Assembly (NCBI GenBank): GCA_036652735.1
Contig: JAVVVI010000004.1
Span: forward strand, 20,067 to 84,066
Origin: JAGOGN01 sp036652735
GTDB taxonomy: Bacteria; Bacillota; Clostridia; Lachnospirales; Lachnospiraceae
Reading direction: 5' to 3'
Length of the DNA stretch: 64,000 nucleotides
The notes below the pieces were generated by a model that saw only the letters and a list, made by a program, of their open reading frames with translations, was not told the origin of the DNA and searched no databases. Shown here one piece after another: positions 52,197 through 59,289 of the stretch. Position numbers and translations under genes: made by a program. Positions within the stretch are counted from its first letter, which is position 1, and every line of letters starts with the position of its first letter.

Positions 52197-53498
52197 ATGC
52201 AGTTAGATGAAACAATCTATGTGGGAATAGATCTTAATGATTCTTATACCCAAATTAGTTACTATAAAAAGGGAATGCAGGAACCGCTGTCACTGAGTCC
52301 GGTAAATGGAAGTGAACAGTATATGATTCCAACGGCTATTGCAAAAAAAGAAGGTTCTGGTCAGTGGTATTGCGGAAAGGAAGCGCTAAAAAGCCTGCCC
52401 GGGCTTCTGGTAACGAAACTGTTTACCAGGGCATTGATAAATGATTCTGTTCCAATGGAGGGGGAAGTCTTTCCGGTGAAAGAACTTTTTTTATTATTTC
52501 TTCGAAAAGTATTGCTTCTGGCAACCGGAATTGGATTTCAGAAATCCAGAGATCAGGTAGTGGTTACCATTCAAAAACAGACCAAAGAAAATGTAGCGTT
52601 ACTTCGTTCCATGATGGAACGATTGGGGGTACCGGAAGAACAGTTAAAAATCTGTTCCTATCAGGAAGCATTTGCACGGTTTATTCTATATCAGGAACCA
52701 ACAATCTGGAATCATGAGGTGGTTCTATTCGATTATTGGAAAGAGGAGCTTGTGTATACCAGATTATGGATAGAACCAAAGAAAACACCTAAATTAATTC
52801 AGGAAGAACAGGAAGTGATTGAGGATTTTATTGAATTTCGAAAAGAAAATACCGGAATAACCAGAGAAGAATGGAATGAAAAACAGGATCAAATTCTAGA
52901 TGCAATTGTGAAGCGTGTTTTCCAGGGGAAAATAATAAGTGCAGTATATTTAGTGGGAACCGGATTCGACGGGGACTGGATGCGAAAGTCTCTTGAAAAA
53001 ATTGCAACAGGACGGAGGGCCTTTAGTGGAAAAAATCTGTATACAAAAGGTGCCTGCTATTATGGAACTTATACAGATGCCAATGAAACCCAGTATCTGT
53101 ATTTAGGGGAAGATCAGTTGCCCTTTCATGTTTGCTTAAAGGTTCGAGAGGGTAAAGACTATGCTTATAAAGTCATCATTCCGGCAGGAGTCAGCTGGCA
53201 GGACGCAAAGGGAGTCTGTGAAGTTATTCTAAAAGGAACAGCTGAATTTGCTGTTTTTTTAAAGGAGCTGGAGGGGAAACGAATGTTTACACAGAGTTTT
53301 CCTTTAGAGAACCTTTCCCAGAGACCGGAAAAAACATCCCGCCTTAGAATCCAAATTTGTGCCATTGAAAAAGAAAAATTTCAAGTAAGGGTGAAGGATT
53401 TAGGCTTTGGAAAATTATTTCCTTCTTCGGAAACCGTATGGGAATTTGAATTTGAACTTCCGGGTTCGAATGAAAGGAGTAAAAAATGGGAGAGTTAA
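52197..53498 (+). CDS. Actin/Hsp70-fold ATPase-like protein of unknown function (resembles DUF5716)
   Basis: A 433-residue protein. The N-terminus VGIDLNDSYTQISYY looks like the phosphate-1 loop of the actin/Hsp70/hexokinase fold, VVLFDYWKEELVYTRLW could be phosphate-2, and AVYLVGTGFDGDWM resembles the adenosine motif. About 100 C-terminal residues form a separate beta-rich part. From memory it matches the family called DUF5716. DnaK-like chaperones are longer and have a substrate domain that is not seen here. It starts 12 bases after the giant protein and overlaps the TPR gene by 13 bases, so the products probably act together. Confidence 0.7.
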   Translation: MQLDETIYVGIDLNDSYTQISYYKKGMQEPLSLSPVNGSEQYMIPTAIAKKEGSGQWYCGKEALKSLPGLLVTKLFTRALINDSVPMEGEVFPVKELFLLFLRKVLLLATGIGFQKSRDQVVVTIQKQTKENVALLRSMMERLGVPEEQLKICSYQEAFARFILYQEPTIWNHEVVLFDYWKEELVYTRLWIEPKKTPKLIQEEQEVIEDFIEFRKENTGITREEWNEKQDQILDAIVKRVFQGKIISAVYLVGTGFDGDWMRKSLEKIATGRRAFSGKNLYTKGACYYGTYTDANETQYLYLGEDQLPFHVCLKVREGKDYAYKVIIPAGVSWQDAKGVCEVILKGTAEFAVFLKELEGKRMFTQSFPLENLSQRPEKTSRLRIQICAIEKEKFQVRVKDLGFGKLFPSSETVWEFEFELPGSNERSKKWES

Positions 53499-54184
53499 TT
53501 CTTTGTAGTTCACAGGAAGCAAAAAATCCATATTGTCCGGATAATTCTAATATCGAATTTTACTCGTTGGAAGAATTTTGTTATTTTTATTTAAAAAATC
53601 CAAGACTTATAGATATGTCTTTGATGAATCTAGAATTTTGTAACTGGGTGGATCGGGAATTAAAGTTAACAGCGCTGGCAGAAACACTTCATAAAATGTG
53701 CGCAGAAAAAGGAAAACTCGGTTTTTTTATGAAGGAAATTATTGAGGCAACCAGTTATTTGGACGTAGAGGAAGAAGAAGAGCTGTTGTTTGATTTGTCA
53801 CAGATCGAGGTAGATCACGAGGTGATTCGCAGAAAAAAACTGGGGGATAAGTATTTCCTTAGTGAGCGATTCAAAAGAGCAATTACAGAATACCGAAAAC
53901 TTCTTTTGTTACCGGAAATCCAACAGGAATCCAAGGAACTTATTGGCAATATATGGCATAATTTGGGATGTGCATATGGAAGACAATTTTTATATGAGGA
54001 GGCTCGGGTTTGTTTTTTAAATGCAATGAGCCTTAATCATAATGTCCATAGCCAGGAAATGATAGAACGGTTAAAGAACAGAGAAGAAAATATGGAAGAA
54101 CTCATAGGCGATGAGGCAAACCGGTCTGTCATAGAAAAGGAATTGCAGGAAATAAAAGAAAATTATAGAAGAAACCAACGATAA
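53486..54184 (+). CDS. TPR-containing protein of unknown function
   Basis: A 232-residue soluble protein. Residues 115-145 and 153-186 form two TPR-like helical hairpins (GDKYFLSERFKRAITEYRKL; HNLGCAYGRQFLYEEARVCF), and the C-terminus is a charged helix. The N-terminal 110 residues have no known motif. TPRs bind other proteins, so it may be an adaptor between the ATPase-like protein and another cluster member. The start overlaps the previous gene by 13 bases behind GAAAGGAG. Confidence 0.65.
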   Translation: MGELILCSSQEAKNPYCPDNSNIEFYSLEEFCYFYLKNPRLIDMSLMNLEFCNWVDRELKLTALAETLHKMCAEKGKLGFFMKEIIEATSYLDVEEEEELLFDLSQIEVDHEVIRRKKLGDKYFLSERFKRAITEYRKLLLLPEIQQESKELIGNIWHNLGCAYGRQFLYEEARVCFLNAMSLNHNVHSQEMIERLKNREENMEELIGDEANRSVIEKELQEIKENYRRNQR

Positions 54185-54227
54185 TGATAAAAGAGATGAG
54201 TGCAAAAGAAGCAGAAGTGGAGAGAAC

Positions 54228-55397
54228 ATGGGATTTTTTAAACGAAAAAAGCAGAAGAAGTTAGATAAATTTGCGGAAATTGCAAAACGCTATGATAATT
54301 CTTTGGATTTTAATAGTGTAATGAAGGAACCGGAGCAGGTAAAAAAATATGTGGTAGAGCAATGTGAGCAAATGGGAGAAGCAGTCACAGAGCTGGAAAA
54401 TGCAAAAAAAGAGTATGATATTGTAACGAAATATCTAAATGATGTTCAGTTCCTGGAAGATTTAGAGGGAGAGGAAGAAGAAAAAATCAAGGGAATTGCT
54501 ACCAATATTTTATTACTTACGGATACCAAAGAAGGTGTATTAAATACCGCAAAGAAACTATCAGATGCACAATTTAAGCAAATGGAATTAATGGAGGGAG
54601 AGATTCCCAAAGTCATTGTACAGTTAAAGGAAAATGAAGCCTATCAGAGTTTAATAAAAAGGGATCTTGATGTATTGGAGGGTGAAAAAGCAGAGTGGAG
54701 TTATCAGAAACGCTATTTACTGACCCAGCAGAAGACACAGAAAACAATGTCTTTTATTTTGTTTGGATTATTTGCAACCCTTTTTTTATTACTGACAATT
54801 TTAAATTTAGGATTTCGGTATGAAACAACGATTCTGTCCATGAGTTTAATTTTTGTAAGTGCGGTGCTGGGATTGCTGCTTTTTTTACAGAGACAGAATA
54901 ATGTAACAGCGGTGAAGCAGGCTGAGCTCAATATGAATCAGGCAGTTACATTACAGAATCGGATAAAAATCAAATATGTGAATATAACCACAACGGTGGA
55001 CTACATGAAAGAAAAATATCATGTGAACAATGCCTATGAATTGAATTATCAGTGGGAACAATATTTAGACGCCTGTAAGGAAAGAGAAAAATTAAGTAAA
55101 ACCAATGAAGATTTGGATTACTTTAACAATTTACTGCTTAGAACCTTAAGAAATTATGCCTTGTATGACGCGAAGGTATGGACACATCAGGCGAAAGCAT
55201 TAATTGAACCAACAGAAATGGTGGAATTGAAACATGACCTTTTAGTAAGGAGACAAAAATTAAGAAGCCGGATGGAACTTCAGATGGATAGTTTAAAAAG
55301 AATCAGGGAAGAACTTCGTATATTAATCAAAGATGAGCGTGCTTATTCCAGAGAAATTAAAAAAATAATGAATGCAGTTGATAAAATATGTGAGTAA
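54228..55397 (+). CDS. Coiled-coil membrane protein of unknown function
   Basis: A 389-residue protein. A basic N-terminus (FKRKKQKK) and long coiled coils (about 35-170 and 225-385) flank two adjacent membrane helices (174-195 and 201-221), so both coiled-coil ends lie in the cytoplasm. This hairpin-in-membrane design suggests a membrane anchor or scaffold. It is the last gene of the cluster, 43 bases after the TPR gene, with GGAGAG before the ATG. It is unlike any family I can name. Confidence 0.65.
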   Translation: MGFFKRKKQKKLDKFAEIAKRYDNSLDFNSVMKEPEQVKKYVVEQCEQMGEAVTELENAKKEYDIVTKYLNDVQFLEDLEGEEEEKIKGIATNILLLTDTKEGVLNTAKKLSDAQFKQMELMEGEIPKVIVQLKENEAYQSLIKRDLDVLEGEKAEWSYQKRYLLTQQKTQKTMSFILFGLFATLFLLLTILNLGFRYETTILSMSLIFVSAVLGLLLFLQRQNNVTAVKQAELNMNQAVTLQNRIKIKYVNITTTVDYMKEKYHVNNAYELNYQWEQYLDACKEREKLSKTNEDLDYFNNLLLRTLRNYALYDAKVWTHQAKALIEPTEMVELKHDLLVRRQKLRSRMELQMDSLKRIREELRILIKDERAYSREIKKIMNAVDKICE

Positions 55398-55401
55398 CAT
55401 A

Positions 55402-55430
55402 TTTACAAGGCGGTGGAAAAATGATATATT
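55402..55430 (+). promoter_or_regulatory. Probable promoter of the pantothenate operon
   Basis: TTTACA (55402-55407), a 17-base spacer and TATATT (55425-55430), 70 bases before the first gene. A weak 7-bp hairpin (55384-55404) just upstream may end the previous transcript. Confidence 0.5.
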
Positions 55431-55499
55431 ATGTGCGGATAGTATTCCGAGTGAAACTATACCATGAGGCCCTGCCGAAAGATAAAGGGGGGGATGCCA

Positions 55500-56339
55500 A
55501 TGAAAATTGGATTTATAGGTGCAGGAAAAGTAGGCTTTAGTATGGGGAAATATTTGAAAGAACACAATCAAATAATCACCGGATATTATAGCCGCAATCC
55601 GAAATCAGCATTAGAAGCAGCAGATTTTACCAATACGAAAGTTTATAGCAGGCTGGATCGTCTTGTTATGGACAGTGAGATTCTCTTCCTCACTGTTCCG
55701 GATGCCAGTATCCAGGTTGTATGGGAGAAATTAAAGCAGCTGCCAATTAGGGATAAGTGTATTGTTCATTGTAGTGGCTCACTTACGTCAGCCATATTCT
55801 CGGAAATTGACCGTTATTCTGCTTACGGTTATTCTATCCACCCGCTCTTTGCAATTAGCGATAAATATAATTCTTACAAAGAGCTTTCCAAATCATTATT
55901 TACAATTGAGGGCGACCGAAGATATCTTCAGACGATGGTTTCCTTGCTGGAAAAATGCGGCAATTCCGTACAGGTAATTGATGCAGCTGTTAAAGTGCGG
56001 TATCATGCAGCGGCAGTGATGGCAAGTAATCTTATTGTAGGCCTGGCAAAAGCAAGCTCCGATCTTCTTATGGAGTGTGGTTTTAGTGAAGAAAATGCAG
56101 CAATAGCATTAAATCCCTTAATGATGGGAAATATGGAAGCAATTGTTGCAAGCGGAAGTAAAGCAGCACTAACCGGACCAATCGAAAGAAATGATGTGGA
56201 GACGGTTAAGAGACATCTGAAAGCTCTTACCGGAAATAAAAAAGAGATTTATCGAGTGATATCCAAGCAGCTGGTGGAGCTTGCAAAAGAAAAGCATCCA
56301 GAAACAAATTATGATCAAATGAAGGAGAGTTTATTATGA
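55500..56339 (+). CDS. DUF2520/PanG-like ketopantoate reductase (probable)
   Basis: A 279-residue Rossmann oxidoreductase. The dinucleotide loop GFIGAGKVGFSMG is at the N-terminus, and the tract SIHPLFAISD and a C-terminal all-helical domain fit the DUF2520 family. PanE-type reductase is not seen in this operon, while panB, panC and coaBC follow directly. Some DUF2520 proteins (PanG) reduce ketopantoate to pantoate, the step between PanB and PanC, so that role is likely. The start at 55500 is favoured by the G-rich ribosome binding site. It overlaps panB by 4 bases. Confidence 0.75.
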   Translation: MKIGFIGAGKVGFSMGKYLKEHNQIITGYYSRNPKSALEAADFTNTKVYSRLDRLVMDSEILFLTVPDASIQVVWEKLKQLPIRDKCIVHCSGSLTSAIFSEIDRYSAYGYSIHPLFAISDKYNSYKELSKSLFTIEGDRRYLQTMVSLLEKCGNSVQVIDAAVKVRYHAAAVMASNLIVGLAKASSDLLMECGFSEENAAIALNPLMMGNMEAIVASGSKAALTGPIERNDVETVKRHLKALTGNKKEIYRVISKQLVELAKEKHPETNYDQMKESLL

Positions 56340-57178
56340 AGAATACAGTAACAACACTGCAAAAGCAGAAAGAAGAACAGGATAAAATTACAATGTTGAC
56401 CTGTTATGATTATTCCATGGCAAAGCTTATTGAAAAAGCGGAAATAAATATGATTCTTGTGGGAGATTCACTGGGACAGGTTATGTTAGGCTATCCGGAT
56501 ACGCTTCCGGTAACAATGGAAGATATGCTTCACCATACCAAGGCAGTTTGCAGAGGTGTAAGCGATACGTTTGTCATAGCAGATATGCCATTTATGTCCT
56601 ATCAGACCTCGGTGTATGACAGTGTAGTCAACGCAGGGAGACTTATAAAAGAAGGGCGTGCAAACGCTGTAAAACTAGAGGGAGGGGCAGCAGTCTGTCC
56701 TCAAATTCGTGGAATTGTAGAGGCGTCTATTCCGGTTTGCGCCCATATTGGATTAACCCCCCAGTCGGTGAATGCCTTTGGAGGATTTAAAGTACAGGGA
56801 AAGAGCGAAGAAGCAGCAAAAAAATTATTGGAAGATGCTTTGGCGGTTCAGGAGGCAGGGGCATTTATGGTTGTGCTTGAATGTGTACCGGCAAAACTTG
56901 CAGCGTTTATTACCAAACAGCTGAGTATTCCAACCATTGGAATCGGGGCAGGAGCAGGCTGCGATGGACAGGTGTTAGTATACCAGGATATGTTATCCAT
57001 GTTCTCTGATTTTAAGCCAAAATTCGTAAAACAGTTTGCCAATGTTGGAGAGATCATGACAGAGGCATTTCGTGAGTATACGAAAGAGACAAAAGCAGGA
57101 ACTTTTCCGGGAGAAGAACATACCTTTAAAATCTCAGATGATGTAATTGAGCAATTGTATTTGAAGGCAGATAAATAG
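56336..57178 (+). CDS. panB: 3-methyl-2-oxobutanoate hydroxymethyltransferase
   Basis: A 280-residue TIM-barrel enzyme that adds a hydroxymethyl group from methylenetetrahydrofolate to alpha-ketoisovalerate, giving ketopantoate. MLTCYDYSMAKL, ILVGDSLGQVMLGY and AVKLEGG are diagnostic. It lies between the reductase-like gene and panC. Its cofactor comes from the folate pathway, whose genes are also in this window. Confidence 0.95.
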   Translation: MKNTVTTLQKQKEEQDKITMLTCYDYSMAKLIEKAEINMILVGDSLGQVMLGYPDTLPVTMEDMLHHTKAVCRGVSDTFVIADMPFMSYQTSVYDSVVNAGRLIKEGRANAVKLEGGAAVCPQIRGIVEASIPVCAHIGLTPQSVNAFGGFKVQGKSEEAAKKLLEDALAVQEAGAFMVVLECVPAKLAAFITKQLSIPTIGIGAGAGCDGQVLVYQDMLSMFSDFKPKFVKQFANVGEIMTEAFREYTKETKAGTFPGEEHTFKISDDVIEQLYLKADK

Positions 57179-57189
57179 GAGGATTCATT

Positions 57190-58032
57190 TTGAAAACAGT
57201 AACAACAATAGAAGAGGCCAGAAAAATTATAAAAGAATGGAAACAGGAAGGAAAATCAATCGGGTTTGTTCCAACCATGGGATTTCTCCATGAAGGTCAT
57301 GGAAGTCTGATTACAAAAGCAGGAGAAAATGATAAGGTTGTAGTTAGCATTTTTGTAAATCCAATGCAGTTTGGTCCTGCCGAGGATTTAGCCAATTATC
57401 CAAGGGATCTGGCAAAAGACAGTGCCCTTTGTGAATCGCTTGGAACGGATCTGATCTTCCATCCGGATGCGTCTCAAATGTATGAGGAAGGTTTTTGTTC
57501 TTATGCGGATATGGGTGTATTAACACAGGAATTATGCGGTTTGTCAAGACCGGTTCATTTTAGAGGGGTTTGTACGGTCTTAACGAAATTATTTAATATT
57601 ATTCAACCGGATCGGGCTTATTTTGGTCAGAAAGATGCACAGCAGGCAGCGATTGTAAAACGTCTGGTGAGAGATTTTAATATTCCAGTGGAGATTATTT
57701 CCTGCCCGATTGTAAGAGAAGAAGACGGACTTGCAAAAAGCTCACGCAACACCTATTTATCGGCTGAGGAGCGCAGGGAAGCATTGGTTTTGTCCAAGGC
57801 TGTTTTTCTGGGAAGCAAAATGGTAAAAGAGGGGGAATCATCTGCCGAAGCAGTCCTTCAGGCAATGACCGCAGAGATTATGAAAAGTCCAATGGCAAAA
57901 ATTGATTATATAAAAGCCGTAGATGGACTTACCATGGAGCAGATAAAGGTTCTTAAAGCACCTGCACTTGTGGCCATGGCAGTGTATATAGGAAAAACAA
58001 GATTAATTGATAATTTTATTATAGAAGCATAG
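57190..58032 (+). CDS. panC: Pantothenate synthetase
   Basis: A 280-residue enzyme that joins pantoate and beta-alanine using ATP. The HxGH motif is in TMGFLHEGHGSLI, and IFVNPMQFGP and YFGQKDAQQAAIV are the standard blocks. It starts with TTG behind TAGGAGGA. panD (aspartate decarboxylase) is not in this operon, so beta-alanine must come from another source or a distant gene. Confidence 0.95.
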   Translation: MKTVTTIEEARKIIKEWKQEGKSIGFVPTMGFLHEGHGSLITKAGENDKVVVSIFVNPMQFGPAEDLANYPRDLAKDSALCESLGTDLIFHPDASQMYEEGFCSYADMGVLTQELCGLSRPVHFRGVCTVLTKLFNIIQPDRAYFGQKDAQQAAIVKRLVRDFNIPVEIISCPIVREEDGLAKSSRNTYLSAEERREALVLSKAVFLGSKMVKEGESSAEAVLQAMTAEIMKSPMAKIDYIKAVDGLTMEQIKVLKAPALVAMAVYIGKTRLIDNFIIEA

Positions 58033-58045
58033 AATAGGAGATTGC

Positions 58046-59236
58046 ATGCTAAAAGGAAAAACAGTAGTTCTTGGAGTAACCGGAAGTATAGCAGCCTACA
58101 AAATTGCATCCCTTGCAAGTATGTTGGTAAAACTTCAGGCAGATGTCCATGTCATTATGACGGAACATGCCACGGAATTCATTACACCGGTTACGTTCGA
58201 GACGCTTACGAAAAATAAATGTCTGGTTGATACCTTTGACCGCAATTTTCAGTTTCATGTGGCCCATGTGTCCCTTGGTCAAAAGGCAGATGTTGTCTTA
58301 GTTGCACCGGCAACTGCAAATATTATTGGAAAACTGGCACATGGAATTGCAGATGATATGCTGTCAACAACATTAATGGCAACCACAGCACCGATTATTG
58401 TATCTCCGGCAATGAATATGCATATGTATGAAAATCCGATTTTACAGGCAAATCTGGAACAGTTACGTTCGTTTGGAATACAGGTAATTGAACCGGCAAC
58501 CGGTTTTCTGGCCTGTAGAGATATCGGACCGGGAAAAATGCCGGAACCGGAGACCCTATTATCCTATATTTTAAAAGAAATAGCCTTTAAAAAGGATTTG
58601 ATTGGAAAAAAGGTGGTAGTAACGGCCGGTCCCACACAGGAAGCACTGGATCCGGTTCGATTTTTATCCAATCACTCCACCGGTAAAATGGGATATGAGC
58701 TTGGAAAAGCAGCAATGCTTCGGGGAGCAGAGGTAACCTTGATTACAGGACCAACAGCACTTTTGCCTCCTCCATTTATGACGGTTGTCTCGGTAGAGAG
58801 TGCAAAAGAGATGTATGAAGCGGTAATGAAGCAGGCAGAGGATGCACAAATTATAATTATGGCGGCGGCAGTGGCAGATTATTGCCCAATTGATGTTTCT
58901 TCTCAGAAGATGAAAAAGCAGGAGGGTGAAATCTCGATTGCGTTATCCCGTACAAAAGATATTTTAGCGCAGCTGGGAGAAAGAAAAACGAAAGACCAGT
59001 TTATCTGTGGATTTTCTATGGAAACAGAAAATCTAGTGGAAAATTCTCAAAAAAAATTAAACCAAAAAAGAGCGGATTTAATTGTAGCCAATAGTTTACG
59101 TCAGGAGGGGGCAGGGTTTGGAACCGATACCAATGTTGTAACCTTGATTACAAAAGAATCTGTGGAAGAATTGCCAATTATGGGTAAGGACCAGGTGGCA
59201 CATTGTATTTTAAATAAAATAGTTATTGCAAACTAA
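58046..59236 (+). CDS. coaBC: Phosphopantothenoylcysteine synthetase/decarboxylase
   Basis: A 396-residue bifunctional enzyme of CoA synthesis. The N-terminal FMN decarboxylase CoaC (about 1-185) has GVTGSIAAYK, the PAMNMHMYENP block and the catalytic cysteine in FLACRDIGPGKMPE. The C-terminal synthetase CoaB (about 190-396) has VVVTAGPTQEALDPVRF and MAAAVADYCP. It completes the run from ketopantoate toward CoA. Its last codons contain the -35 box and the operator half-site of the following feo promoter. Confidence 0.94.
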   Translation: MLKGKTVVLGVTGSIAAYKIASLASMLVKLQADVHVIMTEHATEFITPVTFETLTKNKCLVDTFDRNFQFHVAHVSLGQKADVVLVAPATANIIGKLAHGIADDMLSTTLMATTAPIIVSPAMNMHMYENPILQANLEQLRSFGIQVIEPATGFLACRDIGPGKMPEPETLLSYILKEIAFKKDLIGKKVVVTAGPTQEALDPVRFLSNHSTGKMGYELGKAAMLRGAEVTLITGPTALLPPPFMTVVSVESAKEMYEAVMKQAEDAQIIIMAAAVADYCPIDVSSQKMKKQEGEISIALSRTKDILAQLGERKTKDQFICGFSMETENLVENSQKKLNQKRADLIVANSLRQEGAGFGTDTNVVTLITKESVEELPIMGKDQVAHCILNKIVIAN

Positions 59237-59254
59237 CTCGAGTTAGTGTATACT
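59226..59254 (+). promoter_or_regulatory. feo promoter with a palindromic metal-regulator-type operator in its spacer
   Basis: TTGCAA (59226-59231), a 17-base spacer and TATACT (59249-59254). The perfect palindrome ACTAACTCGAGTTAGT (59232-59247) fills 16 of the 17 spacer bases, so a bound dimer would block RNA polymerase. A DtxR/IdeR- or Fur-type repressor is expected from the gene content. The coaBC stop codon lies inside the operator. Confidence 0.75.
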
Positions 59255-59289
59255 AATCTCATAGAAAAAGAATTTTACAGGAGGATAAT

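Noticed and set aside
55421..55540. A short open frame overlapping the start of the PanG-like gene.
   Set aside because: It is out of frame, only about 39 codons long and has no recognisable features.
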